64,000 nucleotides of DNA. It comes from Dickeya fangzhongdai. GTDB taxonomy: Bacteria > Pseudomonadota > Gammaproteobacteria > Enterobacterales > Enterobacteriaceae. Each line of letters begins with the position of its first letter. Positions within the stretch are counted from its first letter, which is position 1. The translations under genes and the position numbers were made by a program. The notes beneath the pieces were generated by a model. It had not been told where the DNA came from. It saw nothing but the letters and a program-made list of their open reading frames with translations, and did no database searches. Positions 7,776 to 17,420 of this stretch are shown piece after piece. Location: the NCBI RefSeq assembly GCF_002812485.1, contig NZ_CP025003.1:3844001-3908000 (forward strand). The letters are read 5' to 3'.

Positions 7776-8024
7776 TTAACAGGCCGCTTTTCTGGCTTCC
7801 CGTTCTGCCTTTTCTACCTTCCTAATCAGCCGTCCGGTCATTCTTGTCATTTTCGCATCTGACACCCGCCAATATGCGGCCTCGGTTTTTATCAGCCTGG
7901 CTAACTTTCTTTCAAAGGTTTCCCAGCGCATACGGGCTGGCTTTTACAGCCCACCGCCATCCGAGAGTTTATAGGGCTTGTCTTTAGGTTTGGCGGTGTC
8001 TACCTGCCTGGCATTGAGTTTCAT
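7776..8024 (-). pseudogene. Truncated P4-type tyrosine integrase start fused to foreign coding sequence
   Basis: The minus-strand ATG at 8024 opens with MKLNARQVDTAKPKDKPYKL and SDGGGL, the standard N terminus of P4-like integrases. A TAA stop then follows at 7944-7946, where the real protein continues with about 370 residues. In the same frame after the stop are 55 codons (ending REARKAAC) that are not integrase. They are lysine/arginine-rich and look like the tail of another phage gene joined by deletion. The fragment points away from the adjacent tRNA, as integrases at tRNA attachment sites do. The stretch 7669-8187 holds only this, the yafN promoter region and the repeats at 8027-8100. 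Confidence 0.75.
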
Positions 8025-8026
8025 TG

Positions 8027-8100
8027 GGGGTATCTCCACAAGACCGAACAGCATATACCCCTAGATATACCCCATCTGACTGTAGATTTTGGGGTATCTC
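8027..8100. repeat. Four GGGGTAT repeats, probable integrase arm-type sites
   Basis: GGGGTATCTC occurs at 8027-8036 and 8091-8100. The complement ATACCCC occurs at 8055-8061 and 8067-8073. All lie between the integrase start and the tRNA, where arm-binding sites of tyrosine recombinases are found. Their function is inferred from spacing and position. Confidence 0.5.
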
Positions 8101-8187
8101 AGTAGACGTCAGGACACAAAAAAGGGCTTAAACCCCGCATTACAAGGGCTTCGAGTGGATTTTAGTAGACTTAGGGAAACGTGTAAG

Positions 8188-8263
8188 TGGTGCCGATAAT
8201 AGGAGTCGAACCTACGACCTTCGCATTACGAATGCGCTGCTCTACCAACTGAGCTATATCGGC
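8188..8263 (-). tRNA. thrW: tRNA-Thr, anticodon CGU
   Basis: A 76-nt cloverleaf reads leftward from GCCGATATAGCTCAG to TTATCGGCACCA. Acceptor stems GCCGATA/TATCGGC pair, the D arm contains AGCTCAGTTGGTAGAGC, the anticodon loop is TTCGTAA with anticodon CGT, and the T arm has GGTTCGACTCC. The CCA is encoded. It follows proA on the same strand, the same order as proB-proA-thrW in Escherichia, where thrW is a known integration site for P4-like elements. The 3' end borders the integrase remnant. Confidence 0.97.
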
Positions 8264-8418
8264 GAGGGAATCATCCTGCGAACGCATGACGATGAACTAC
8301 GGGGTGACAAACTAGTAAAATCGTTCTGGCAAGTCAAGACTTCAAGGTACCGTCTGACGATTTTATAAACGACTGGCCCGACAGGTGTGAAAACACGGCC
8401 GCCGGGCCTTGATGTGGA

Positions 8419-9672
8419 TCAAGCGCGAACCAAATCGTCGCCGTAACCGATCCATTTGTACGTGGTCAGCGCTTCCAACCCCATCGGGCCACGCGCGTGC
8501 AGTTTCTGGGTGCTGACCGCCACTTCCGCACCCAGTCCGAACTGACCGCCGTCGGTAAAACGGGTGGTGGCGTTGACGTACACCGCCGAGGAATCGACCT
8601 CGCGCACGAACTGTTCGGCACGGCTCAGAGAACGGGTCAGGATAGCGTCGGAGTGTTGGGTGCCGTGCTCACGGATGTGATCGATGGCGTCGTCAATGTC
8701 TGCGACCAGCTTCACGTTCAGATCCAGCGACAGCCACTCGTCGTCATAATTCGCGGCAGCTACCGCAGTGACGTCCGCCGGGCCGCTAGTCAGCAACGGC
8801 AACGATGCCGGGCAGGCATGCAGGCTCACACCCACCTGTTTCATCCGCTCGCTCAACGCCGGCAGGAAAGCGTCGGCAATGCCCTGGTGCACCAGCAGCG
8901 TTTCCACCGTGTTGCAGGTGCTGGGACGCTGGGTTTTCGCGTTAACAATCACCTTCAGCGCCGGTTCGAATTCCATCGACTCGTCGACATAGATATGGCA
9001 CACGCCAATGCCGCCGGTGATCACCGGAATGGTGGACTGCTCGCGGCACAGCTTGTGCAAGCCGGCGCCGCCGCGAGGGATCAGCATGTCGACGTAGCGA
9101 TCAAGTTTCAGCAGTTGGTTGACCAGCTCACGATCCGGGCTTTCAATCGCCTGAATCGCGGCGGCGGGTAAGCCGCATTCGGTGAGCGCCTGCTGAATCA
9201 CTTTTACCGTGGCGGCGTTGGTGCGATAGGTCTCTTTGCCGCCGCGCAGAATCACCGCGTTGCCGGTTTTCAGGCACAGGCTGGCGACATCCACCGTGAC
9301 ATTCGGACGGGCTTCATAGATTACGCCGACCACGCCCAGCGGCACGCGGCGTCGTTCCAGTTTTAAACCGTTATCCAGAATGCGACCGTCGATGATTTCG
9401 CCTACCGGGTCGTTCAGACGGCAAACCTGACGCACATCATCGGCAATCGCCTTCAGGCGCGCCGGGGTCAGTTGCAGACGGTCCAGCAACGCTTCGCTCA
9501 TGCCGTTTGCTCTGGCTTGCGCCAGATCCTGCTCGTTAGCGGCCAGAATGACGTCATGCTGCGCTTCCAGCAGATCCGCTATCGTCATCAGCGCCCGATT
9601 TTTCTGGCTGGTGCTGAGCGCCGCCAGCTGATAAGAGGCTTTTTTGGCCGCTTTACCCATTTGCTCAAGCAT
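8419..9672 (-). CDS. proA: Gamma-glutamyl phosphate reductase
   Basis: A 417-residue enzyme that reduces gamma-glutamyl phosphate with NADPH to glutamate-5-semialdehyde, the second step of proline synthesis. Conserved stretches include [30 protein letters not shown] and, around the active-site Cys, [15 protein letters not shown]. The length matches Escherichia ProA. The ATG at 9672 has a strong AAGGAG eight bases upstream and lies 10 bases after the proB stop, so the two are co-transcribed and their products channel the unstable acyl phosphate. Confidence 0.97.
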   Translation of the reverse strand: MLEQMGKAAKKASYQLAALSTSQKNRALMTIADLLEAQHDVILAANEQDLAQARANGMSEALLDRLQLTPARLKAIADDVRQVCRLNDPVGEIIDGRILDNGLKLERRRVPLGVVGVIYEARPNVTVDVASLCLKTGNAVILRGGKETYRTNAATVKVIQQALTECGLPAAAIQAIESPDRELVNQLLKLDRYVDMLIPRGGAGLHKLCREQSTIPVITGGIGVCHIYVDESMEFEPALKVIVNAKTQRPSTCNTVETLLVHQGIADAFLPALSERMKQVGVSLHACPASLPLLTSGPADVTAVAAANYDDEWLSLDLNVKLVADIDDAIDHIREHGTQHSDAILTRSLSRAEQFVREVDSSAVYVNATTRFTDGGQFGLGAEVAVSTQKLHARGPMGLEALTTYKWIGYGDDLVRA

Positions 9673-9682
9673 CGCCTGCTCC

Positions 9683-10786
9683 TTAAATAATGATCATGTC
9701 GTCGCGGTGGACGGCCACCGGGCCGTATTCGTAACCCAGAATCTCCGCAATCTGCTGAGAGTGATGCCCGGCGATCATACGCAGCGCATCGCTGTTATAA
9801 CGGGTGACGGCATGTGCCAGGTCACGCCCGTTCAGGCTGCGGATGCGAATCACCTCGCCGCGGGAGAAATTGCCCGCCACGTCGCGGATGCCTTTCGGCA
9901 GCAACGAACTGCCGCGTTCCAGCATGGCGGACAGCGCGCCGTCGTCAACGGTGATTTCACCGGCGGGCGGCGCGCCAAAAATCCAGCGTTTACGGCTTTC
10001 CAGCGGGGTTTCCAGCGCGTGGAAACGGGTACCGACCGATACATCGTTAATCACATCGGCAATCACGCCGACCCGGTTGCCGGCGGCGATGATCACATCG
10101 ATGCCGGAACGACAGGCGACATCCGCCGCCTGCAGTTTGGTGGACATCCCGCCCGTACCGAGGCCGGACACGCTGCCGCCGGCAATCTGGCGCAGTTCGT
10201 CGGTCACGCCCTGCACTTCACGAATCAGCTCCGCATCGGGATTGGAACGCGGGTCGGCGGTGAACAACCCGGCCTGATCGGTCAGCAGCAGCAGTTTGTC
10301 GGCATCCGCCAGCATAGCGGCCAGCGCCGACAGGTTATCGTTGTCGCCGACTTTGATTTCAGCGGTGGCAACCGCATCATTCTCGTTAATGACCGGTACG
10401 ATATGGTTGTCGAGCAAGGCGCGCATGGTGTCGCGGGCGTTGAGGAAGCGTTCGCGATCTTCCAGATCGGCACGGGTCAGCAGCATCTGGCCGACGTGAA
10501 TGCCGTAGATGGAAAACAGCTGTTCCCACAGTTGAATCAACCGGCTCTGCCCTACGGCGGCCAGCAACTGCTTGGTGGCGATGGTCGGTGGCAGTTCCGG
10601 GTACCCCAGATGCTCGCGGCCGGCGGCAATCGCCCCGGAAGTCACAATCACGATGCGATGCCCTGCGGCATGCTGCTGGGCGCACTGGCGCACCAGTTCG
10701 ACAATATGGGCACGGTTGAGACGGCGCGAACCGCCGGTCAGCACGCTGGTGCCCAGTTTTACAACCAAGGTCTGGCTGCCACTCAT
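9683..10786 (-). CDS. proB: Glutamate 5-kinase
   Basis: A 367-residue protein with an amino-acid kinase domain (residues 1-260; motifs [33 protein letters not shown] and [14 protein letters not shown]). A C-terminal PUA domain follows (about 276-357; [18 protein letters not shown]). It phosphorylates glutamate at the first, proline-inhibited step of proline synthesis. The first gene of proBA; the crl gene lies 126 bases upstream on the same strand. Nothing in the sequence suggests loss of feedback control. Confidence 0.97.
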   Translation of the reverse strand: MSGSQTLVVKLGTSVLTGGSRRLNRAHIVELVRQCAQQHAAGHRIVIVTSGAIAAGREHLGYPELPPTIATKQLLAAVGQSRLIQLWEQLFSIYGIHVGQMLLTRADLEDRERFLNARDTMRALLDNHIVPVINENDAVATAEIKVGDNDNLSALAAMLADADKLLLLTDQAGLFTADPRSNPDAELIREVQGVTDELRQIAGGSVSGLGTGGMSTKLQAADVACRSGIDVIIAAGNRVGVIADVINDVSVGTRFHALETPLESRKRWIFGAPPAGEITVDDGALSAMLERGSSLLPKGIRDVAGNFSRGEVIRIRSLNGRDLAHAVTRYNSDALRMIAGHHSQQIAEILGYEYGPVAVHRDDMIII

Positions 10787-10912
10787 AATTTTTCTGCCGT
10801 TGCGTTGAACAATAAATAATTAAGGATGAAAAAAACGTTGTAACAGGAGAGACGCGCTATGCCAACCGGCACAACGCGAAAACCCCAGGCTCCGGCGCGA
10901 TGCCGGACAGCA

Positions 10913-11272
10913 TCACGGTCGTGCGGAGAGGGAAAAAGGTGGGTCGAGTTGTTCTACCAGCGCCTGCAGGCGGGTGTGGAAATCTTCACGGGTAGCCAGC
11001 ACTTTCTCATGTACCTCAGTATCTTTGATGTTTTCTTCGCGCCAGTTGCCAGCCTTGTCAAACAGACCGATGCGGTAGGCATAGAACAGGGTTTGCTCCT
11101 GCCACTCCAGATTAAGCCACCAGCCCCAAAACTCTCGCTTTTCCGGCGCAGGTTTTACATTGACACAAACCGCCAGGCAATCAAAGAAAAAACGGTTTTC
11201 TTCGCACTGACCTTCACGCAAATAAGGCCCTAACGAAGCAAAGCGCTTCATAAGCCTGCTTTTCACTGCCAT
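10913..11272 (-). CDS. crl: Crl, sigma-S activity factor
   Basis: Crl binds sigma S (RpoS) and helps it assemble with RNA polymerase, favouring stationary-phase and biofilm genes. The product contains the conserved core [20 protein letters not shown] followed by [14 protein letters not shown], and ends 119 residues after the ATG at 11272. An open frame extends upstream to 11371. The ATG at 11272 is chosen because AAGGAGGGTGTC directly precedes it and the homologous region starts there ([13 protein letters not shown]). It is slightly shorter than Escherichia Crl at the C terminus. Confidence 0.93.
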   Translation of the reverse strand: MAVKSRLMKRFASLGPYLREGQCEENRFFFDCLAVCVNVKPAPEKREFWGWWLNLEWQEQTLFYAYRIGLFDKAGNWREENIKDTEVHEKVLATREDFHTRLQALVEQLDPPFSLSARP

Positions 11273-11429
11273 GACACCCTCCTTAAAATCAGAAGACTTC
11301 CAAGCATTCACAGCGATCGAAGATGGGTCAACCCTGCCGGACTTCCAACATGGGTTCAAGTTTTTTCGCATCCGACGTTTCAGGGCGCGAGCCGTGTCAC
11401 ACCAATGTGCATCATATTGATAAGCAACA

Positions 11430-12698
11430 CTACTGATTCACCGTCGCGTCTTCATCAAAGTAGCGTAAAACGCGTTCAAAATCATGACGACGCTGACGCT
11501 GTTTATCCTGATACATCGCCTTGTCAGCCAGTTCGATCAGCATTTCCGGCGTCATCGACGGCAACGCCTGCGCCACGCCGATGCTGAGCGACATCACGAC
11601 TTCCTGCCCGTCCGGCAGAATAACCGGCTCAAGCATGATCTGCCGGATCGCCTCCACCCGTTGCTGCGCATCCTGCATATCGTGTACTCCCACCAGAATC
11701 AACGCGAACTCGTCGCCCGCCAACCTGGCCGGTAAATCCTGGTTGCACGCGCAGTGCGTCAGCCGGTTGGCTACCGCCAGCAGCACCTGATCGCCCGCGC
11801 CATGACCGTAAGTGTCATTGATTTTCTTGAAACGGTAGCCATCCATAAACAGCAGCGCAGTGTTGGTTTGGTATTGCGGATCCTGCAGCACGCCGGCAAG
11901 CGCGCTGAGAAAAGCGGTGCGATTCGCCAGCCCGGTCAGCGAGTCGTGCAGTGAATGTCTGAGCAGCGAATCGTTCTCGTGCTGCATCTGGCGCTGCCAG
12001 GATTCAACTTCATCCAGCAAGCTGTTGAGGTCACGCCCAAAACCATCCAGCTCGGCGAGTTTGACCGTCGGCACCCGGCGGGAAAAATGGCGATTTTCGC
12101 GGATATCATGCACCACTTCGGCAATATGATGCAGCGACAGGATCAACCCGCGGTGCAGGCGGCGGGAAATCACGATGGCGAGCAACGACGCCAGCAACAT
12201 GCATAAGGTCAGCGAACCCAACGAGAAGAACACGAAATTTCTGGCGGGCGTGTCCGCGCCGCTGATTTCCAGATACCCGATCCGCTGGCCGCGGTGGGTG
12301 ATGGGCTGTATCACGCTACCGGGAAACAGCCACTTTGACGTCAGATGACTGAGCCAATCCGGCGTTGCTGCTTCTCCTGCGCTCCATTGCGCCAGCGGCT
12401 TGCCTTTGGCATCCGTCAGCAGCGCGCTGCTGAACTGTCCCTGCCGCCCCAAACTGCTCAAGGTTTCGTTTGCCGCCGTCACATCGCGAAACACCACCGC
12501 CGCTTCGACGTTGCGACTCAGGGTATAACCCAGCAGTTGCAGGTTTTTCTCAGCATATTGCTTGAAACAGAACATGGAGGCGACGGTAATCAACAGCCAT
12601 GAAAACACCATGGCGATCACCACCCCCAGCGTATTGATGCGGGTCAGCGCCTGCCTGAAGGTTTTCTGTCGATAAGCGTGCGGTACAGGTATCGCCAT
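11430..12698 (-). CDS. dgcN: YfiN/DgcN-type membrane diguanylate cyclase
   Basis: A 422-residue inner-membrane protein. TM1 (about 24-46) and TM2 (about 153-177) flank a periplasmic sensor; a HAMP-like segment follows, then a GGDEF domain (about 250-415). The signature reads [11 protein letters not shown], so AGDEF replaces GGDEF, which is tolerated in some active cyclases. The metal site starts [14 protein letters not shown]: the first Asp is kept and the usual second acidic residue is Tyr. Together with the preceding yfiR gene (4-base gap) it forms a c-di-GMP module in which periplasmic YfiR represses the cyclase. A third partner, YfiB, is not encoded nearby. Confidence 0.85.
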   Translation of the reverse strand: MAIPVPHAYRQKTFRQALTRINTLGVVIAMVFSWLLITVASMFCFKQYAEKNLQLLGYTLSRNVEAAVVFRDVTAANETLSSLGRQGQFSSALLTDAKGKPLAQWSAGEAATPDWLSHLTSKWLFPGSVIQPITHRGQRIGYLEISGADTPARNFVFFSLGSLTLCMLLASLLAIVISRRLHRGLILSLHHIAEVVHDIRENRHFSRRVPTVKLAELDGFGRDLNSLLDEVESWQRQMQHENDSLLRHSLHDSLTGLANRTAFLSALAGVLQDPQYQTNTALLFMDGYRFKKINDTYGHGAGDQVLLAVANRLTHCACNQDLPARLAGDEFALILVGVHDMQDAQQRVEAIRQIMLEPVILPDGQEVVMSLSIGVAQALPSMTPEMLIELADKAMYQDKQRQRRHDFERVLRYFDEDATVNQ

Positions 12699-12702
12699 CG
12701 GT

Positions 12703-13242
12703 TCAGTTCCGGACCCGGGCCAGCATTAACACGTCCGGATTCACCCTGACCCCGGTACGGGACAGCGCCTCCATGTTGATGGAGAACCCGACGCTCTTCC
12801 CGGCGAACACCAGGCAGAACGCGCTGCCTTCATGGCAGTCGGGCGACTGCTCGGCAATGGTCATCAGCGGATGGCCGACGGCGTAACTGGCGATATCCAC
12901 CTGCTCAGAGACCGTTTCTTCACCGAAGTACACCGCGTCACAATCGGAAGCAAACAGCTCCTGAGTGTCTTTGACGGTCACCGTGTTAAAGAGCCGCTTT
13001 TCCTGTGCCTCCGCCGGCATGGTCAACCCCGACAAAAAATGCGCGGAAGAGAACACGCACAGCGTGGGAAGCCCGTTCAGACGCGGCCAGTGGGAATAAC
13101 TGATGATACCGGATACCGTGCGGCGCACATCGACATCCGAAACCTGCGTCAGGTCATCATGCGGCGCCTGCGCCCTTAACGAGGGGCAAATCAGCATGGA
13201 TGCCAGTACCATCACGGCAAATAATGTCGCTTTTCCTACCAT
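12703..13242 (-). CDS. yfiR: YfiR-family periplasmic repressor of DgcN
   Basis: Starting at the ATG at 13242 the protein is 179 residues, with a signal peptide (VGKATLFAVMVLASMLICP) cleaved near LRAQA. Conserved YfiR features follow: VRRTVSGIISYSHWP, paired Cys residues, and the C-terminal NMEALSRTGVRVNPDVLMLAR. Earlier in-frame starts at 13278 and 13320 would put the signal peptide internally. No start has a strong ribosome site. YfiR binds the periplasmic part of YfiN and holds it inactive until cell-envelope redox or stress relieves it. It is tightly coupled to the cyclase gene. Confidence 0.8.
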   Translation of the reverse strand: MVGKATLFAVMVLASMLICPSLRAQAPHDDLTQVSDVDVRRTVSGIISYSHWPRLNGLPTLCVFSSAHFLSGLTMPAEAQEKRLFNTVTVKDTQELFASDCDAVYFGEETVSEQVDIASYAVGHPLMTIAEQSPDCHEGSAFCLVFAGKSVGFSINMEALSRTGVRVNPDVLMLARVRN

Positions 13243-13343
13243 GTTAGTTCTGGTCGTCCGTTGAAACGAAGTTGCCATACAGTAGCTGACACCGCGGCGG
13301 CGAACCAGACGCCACGGCATAATTTTTTCACACGATGCAAAGG

Positions 13344-14594
13344 CTACCGCAACTGGCGACGCAACCAGTCGGTCATCTGTTGCAGCGCCAGATGAAACGT
13401 CTGGTACACCGGCGAAAAATTCAGCGATAGTAATTTACCCTGCAGCGACGAATTGACGATCAGCATCGACTCCTCTTTAGGGCTGATCAGGTCGTCTTTC
13501 CAGTAGCCGGAGAACATCGGCGTTGGGCAACGTCGCCCCAGCAATCCCTGCGTTTTCAGGGAATAGCGCCCTACTTCCACCAGCAACGCGGCGTCCGAGG
13601 AATAGGTCATGCCGAGGCGGCTCGCCAGCACATCCATAAACATGTCCGGCACCTGCTGCTGGCGCCGGGCGTCCGAGAGCAGATGATGGACGATCGGCCC
13701 CAGACAGGCGACCGCCCGCAACCGGTTTGCCTCCAGATAAGCCAGCCGCACCGCGATATTGGCGCCGAAACGGAAACCGAAAGCGCCGACGCGGGTGTGC
13801 TCAACCCACGGCACATCCGGTAAAGCCCGCAGCACCTGCTGATGCAGAAAGCTGGAATCCTGATCCAGTTTCCAGCGCGAAGACAATCCCACCGACGGCA
13901 TATCCACCGTCAGCATCGCGAACCCCGCCGGGGCCAGATAGTCCTGAAACAAGCGATGATAATCGCATTGCAGCGTATCCAGACTGCCGCACATCAATAC
14001 GGTCGGGAACGGCGCCTGCCCCTGAGCCGGCAGATGCAAAAACGCCGTCACCTGTCCCCCGCCTTCCACCGGCAGGGTCAGGGTTTTCAGTTCGTAAGAC
14101 AAGTGACTGGCGGCTTCTTCATAAGCGCGATTGGCCAGTGCCTGAGCCTGTTCCGCCAGTTCGTCGCCTTTGAGATGAGGATAGGCGGCGATACTGTACA
14201 GGTTAGCGGCGTTCAGCCAGCACTGCCCGGCCTGCTCGCCTTGCGGATACTGCCCAGCCTGCTGTTGCCAGCGCATGCCTTGCGATACCCATTCGTATAT
14301 CCAGTTGCCGCCCCGGTAGCCAATGACCGTATCCAGTAATTGATCGTCGCTGCGTTCCGCTTCGCTGGCGGCAATCCGCGCCAATACTTCTTCAATCTCC
14401 CACGGATGCACGCCGCGCCAAATCCATAACAACCGGTTGATCATCCGATACCAGTTGCGGGTGTTTTCCCCCTCCAGCGCCGACTGCATGGCAGCCACGC
14501 CGGCCGCATTGCGCGAACGTTGGATCAGCGTAGAGGTTTCCTGATGTTTTACCGACGGTTTAAACAACGTTTCGGACAGGTTGGCCTTAATCAC
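13344..14594 (-). CDS. frsA: FrsA alpha/beta-hydrolase (fermentation-respiration switch protein)
   Basis: A 416-residue protein with an N-terminal helical region and a C-terminal alpha/beta-hydrolase fold. The nucleophile-elbow position reads [14 protein letters not shown] rather than G-x-S-x-G, as in Escherichia FrsA. FrsA binds glucose-specific enzyme IIA and has esterase-like activity; its physiological substrate is debated. The open frame extends to 14843. The GTG at 14594 is preceded by GGAGG, and homology starts there ([12 protein letters not shown]), so I take that start. It lies between gpt and yfiR on the same strand. Confidence 0.92.
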   Translation of the reverse strand: MIKANLSETLFKPSVKHQETSTLIQRSRNAAGVAAMQSALEGENTRNWYRMINRLLWIWRGVHPWEIEEVLARIAASEAERSDDQLLDTVIGYRGGNWIYEWVSQGMRWQQQAGQYPQGEQAGQCWLNAANLYSIAAYPHLKGDELAEQAQALANRAYEEAASHLSYELKTLTLPVEGGGQVTAFLHLPAQGQAPFPTVLMCGSLDTLQCDYHRLFQDYLAPAGFAMLTVDMPSVGLSSRWKLDQDSSFLHQQVLRALPDVPWVEHTRVGAFGFRFGANIAVRLAYLEANRLRAVACLGPIVHHLLSDARRQQQVPDMFMDVLASRLGMTYSSDAALLVEVGRYSLKTQGLLGRRCPTPMFSGYWKDDLISPKEESMLIVNSSLQGKLLSLNFSPVYQTFHLALQQMTDWLRRQLR

Positions 14595-14751
14595 AGCAGC
14601 CTCCGTGGACGAATCAAAACAAGAAAGATAATGGTATGAGGGAAAAGTGTACCGAACCGCAGCGGTGAAAAACAAATACGGCGCGCCAATCCCGGTCACA
14701 GAAACAAACACGCCCGGCATAACCGGGCGCGTAAAAAGCGATGTGGCGGGA

Positions 14752-15210
14752 TTAACGGCCGGCCAGAGGCGGTACAAACACCACGCCCATGTCCCACGGC
14801 TGTTCAATCCAGGTATCCTGCGGGATATCCACTTCGTAGTCATCTACCAGCGGTTTGCCGGCCGGTTTGGCGAAGATGGTGATAAAGTGAGCTTTCGGAT
14901 ACATGTCGCGGATAGCTTTGGCGGTGCCGCCGGTATCCACCAGGTCATCGATCACGATGTAGCCTTCGCCATCGCCTTCAGCCCGTTTCAGCACTTTCAG
15001 CTCGCGCTGGTTGTCATGATCGTAGCTGGAGATGCACACGGTATCCACATTGCGGATACCCAGCTCGCGGGCCAGCAGGGCCCCCGGCACCAGACCACCA
15101 CGGCTCACGGCAATAATGCCTTTCCACTGTTCGGCCGGCAGCAAACGCTGAGCCAGTTTACGGGCGTGGATTTGCAACATATCCCAGGTGACGATGTACT
15201 TTTCACTCAT
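14752..15210 (-). CDS. gpt: Xanthine-guanine phosphoribosyltransferase
   Basis: A 152-residue purine salvage enzyme that converts guanine, xanthine and hypoxanthine with PRPP to nucleotides. The PRPP-binding loop [12 protein letters not shown] is intact, and the sequence is nearly identical to Escherichia Gpt from [19 protein letters not shown] to the end. An upstream in-frame ATG at 15228 would add six residues; the start at 15210 matches the family. It works in the cytoplasm or at the inner face of the membrane. Xanthine salvage is metabolically adjacent to the ureide locus but not linked to it genetically. Confidence 0.96.
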   Translation of the reverse strand: MSEKYIVTWDMLQIHARKLAQRLLPAEQWKGIIAVSRGGLVPGALLARELGIRNVDTVCISSYDHDNQRELKVLKRAEGDGEGYIVIDDLVDTGGTAKAIRDMYPKAHFITIFAKPAGKPLVDDYEVDIPQDTWIEQPWDMGVVFVPPLAGR

Positions 15211-15453
15211 AAAACATATCCCAGCCAACGGTGAAGTCGGCTTAATCAGAGTCGGAAGGGGAAAATAAGGTTGCGCGAGATTATAGATAGCTGATCGGAC
15301 AAAAACCAGTATTTATACAATATGTGCGCCATACGCTAATCAAATGGTAACGCTGCGTAATCAATCAAGCCGCTATAATGTAAAAAAGTTATTAGACTAG
15401 ATGTTGCCTATACGTTAAAAACAGGTTGAATAACCACAGCCAGGAGAACACTC

Positions 15454-15654
15454 ATGACTATTTTCGACAGCTTCCTCCTTGCACAACTGGACGTGTTCAT
15501 CCCCGTATCCGGCCTCGCGTTGATGATACTGTTTTGTTTTGAGCTGAGCATCAGCTTGCGTCTGTTAATGCGGCGCCAGCCCGCCCTGATCCCCGTCGAG
15601 ATTCGCCGGGACGAACAGCCCTCCAGCGCACGCCGTCGCAACGACTACGATTAA
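15454..15654 (+). CDS. Small single-span membrane protein, unknown
   Basis: A 66-residue ORF with a good ribosome site (CCAGGAGAACACTC before ATG) and a TATAAT box at 15374-15379 about 75 bases upstream. Residues 9-38 are hydrophobic (DVFIPVSGLALMILFCF), broken by one Glu. The C-terminal tail is Arg-rich (RRDEQPSSARRRNDYD) and should face the cytoplasm. It is followed by a GGGAAGAG/CTCTTCCC hairpin at 15666-15689. Its isolated position between gpt and pepD and its translation signals favour a real gene, but I know no family for it. Confidence 0.6.
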   Translation: MTIFDSFLLAQLDVFIPVSGLALMILFCFELSISLRLLMRRQPALIPVEIRRDEQPSSARRRNDYD

Positions 15655-15893
15655 GGCCGAATGATGGGAAGAGCGCGCGTTCTCTTCCCCCGTCTTCCCT
15701 CTCCCTGATCCTTTACGTTCGTTCATCGTTTATCCTCTCTTACTATTCATAATCCTTATGCCGCGGACATTCTCCCCGATCGTGGGAAAGTGTTATTCTG
15801 TCTTAGCGTGCCTGCGTTTTCAGGCGATCAATAACGGTTTTTCGGCATCGCACGCCATCCGTCGCGTGGATGCTTAACTGGAGAGGTTAAATA

Positions 15894-17354
15894 GTGTCAG
15901 CCTTGTCTCAACTCTCCCCACAGCCGCTGTGGGACATTTTTGCCAAAATCTGTTCTATTCCGCACCCGTCCTATCATGAAGAAGCGCTGGCCGCTTACAT
16001 TCTGTCCTGGGCGCAGGAGCGAGGCCTTCATACGGAGCGCGATCAGGTGGGCAATATTCTGCTGCGCAAACCGGCGACGCCCGGCATGGAAAACCGCAAA
16101 CCGGTGGTGATTCAGGCGCATCTGGACATGGTGCCGCAAAAAAACAACGACACAGTACACGACTTCACCACAGACCCAATCCAACCTTACATCGATGGCG
16201 AATGGATCAAGGCCCGCGGCACTACGCTGGGCGCTGACAACGGCATCGGCATGGCCTCGGCGCTGGCAGTGCTGTCTGACGACAGCGTGGAGCACGGGCC
16301 GCTGGAAGTGCTGCTGACCATGACGGAAGAAGCCGGCATGGACGGCGCATTCGGCTTGCAACCCAACTGGCTGCGGGGCGACATTCTGATCAATACCGAT
16401 TCCGAAGAGGAAGGCGAAATTTACATGGGTTGCGCCGGCGGTATTGATTTCCTGACCCGTCTGCCGCTGCAACGCGAAGCGGTTCCAGTCGGTTATCAGA
16501 CGCTGAAACTGGTCATCAAAGGGCTGAAAGGCGGCCACTCCGGTTGCGACATCCACCTGGGACTGGGCAACGTCAACAAACTGCTGGCGCGCTTTCTGGC
16601 CCAGCACGCCGCAGAACTGGACCTGCGGGTCATCGACCTGCACGGCGGCACGCTGCGCAACGCCATTCCGCGCGAAGGCGCCGTCACTCTGGCGGTATCA
16701 GCCGACAAAGCGGACGCGCTGAAAGCCGCGGCGCAAGCCTACCTGGCCGTGCTGAAGCACGAACTCGCGGCGGTGGAAAAGAACATCACCCTGCTGCTGG
16801 AAGCCACAGACGGCACGGCGGCAGCGCTGACCACCGCCAGCCGTGATCGTTTCATCGCCCTGCTGAACAGCACGCCGAACGGCGTGATCCGCATGAGCGA
16901 CGACGTGAAAGGCGTGGTGGAAACGTCGCTGAACGTCGGCGTGGTCGGCATGACCGACACGCAGGCGGAAATTCACTGCCTGATTCGTTCGCTGGTCGAC
17001 AGCGGCAAAGACTACGTAGTGAGCATGCTCACTTCACTGGGTCAACTGGCGGGCGCCGACACCCAGGCCAAAGGCGGTTACCCCGGCTGGCAGCCGGATG
17101 CCCAGTCGCCGGTGATGCATCTGGTGCGTGAAACCTACCAGAAGCTGTTCGACAAAACGCCTAACATCATGGTGATCCACGCCGGGCTGGAGTGTGGTCT
17201 GTTCAAGAAACCGTATCCAGACATGGATATGGTTTCCATTGGGCCGACCATCACCGGTCCGCACTCGCCGGATGAACAGGTTCACATCGCCAGCGTCGGC
17301 CAGTACTGGAAACTGCTGACCGCACTGCTGAAAGCCATTCCGGAACGCGCGTAA
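15894..17354 (+). CDS. pepD: Cytosol non-specific dipeptidase (peptidase D)
   Basis: A 486-residue M20-family aminoacyl-histidine dipeptidase that hydrolyses dipeptides, including carnosine-type ones. Metal-site motifs are visible: QAHLDMVPQKN, LGADNGIGMA, the catalytic-Glu region TMTEEAGMDGA, and NTDSEEEGEIYMG. Translation starts at GTG (15894) with GAGAGG six bases upstream; the following residues SALSQLSPQPLWDIF match Escherichia PepD exactly in register. It is a single-gene unit convergent with dinB. Confidence 0.96.
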   Translation: MSALSQLSPQPLWDIFAKICSIPHPSYHEEALAAYILSWAQERGLHTERDQVGNILLRKPATPGMENRKPVVIQAHLDMVPQKNNDTVHDFTTDPIQPYIDGEWIKARGTTLGADNGIGMASALAVLSDDSVEHGPLEVLLTMTEEAGMDGAFGLQPNWLRGDILINTDSEEEGEIYMGCAGGIDFLTRLPLQREAVPVGYQTLKLVIKGLKGGHSGCDIHLGLGNVNKLLARFLAQHAAELDLRVIDLHGGTLRNAIPREGAVTLAVSADKADALKAAAQAYLAVLKHELAAVEKNITLLLEATDGTAAALTTASRDRFIALLNSTPNGVIRMSDDVKGVVETSLNVGVVGMTDTQAEIHCLIRSLVDSGKDYVVSMLTSLGQLAGADTQAKGGYPGWQPDAQSPVMHLVRETYQKLFDKTPNIMVIHAGLECGLFKKPYPDMDMVSIGPTITGPHSPDEQVHIASVGQYWKLLTALLKAIPERA

Positions 17355-17362
17355 CCCGCGCC

Positions 17363-17390
17363 GGTGATGCCCGATCCGTCGGGCATCACC
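17363..17390. terminator. Strong hairpin between convergent pepD and dinB
   Basis: A perfect 12-bp stem GGTGATGCCCGA/TCGGGCATCACC with a 4-base loop starts nine bases after the pepD stop and ends 31 bases before the dinB stop. No clear T tract follows on either strand, so it may act as an mRNA 3' stabiliser or weak bidirectional terminator. Confidence 0.6.
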
Positions 17391-17420
17391 GCCAAATGCC
17401 GATGCCCTCGCCGCAGGGCG

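Noticed and set aside
8027..8100. CRISPR-like short repeats near thrW
   Set aside because: Units are only 7-10 bp in both orientations with irregular spacing; integrase arm sites explain them better.
9644..10819. A 391-codon plus-strand frame opposite proB
   Set aside because: Antisense shadow of proB with low-complexity composition.
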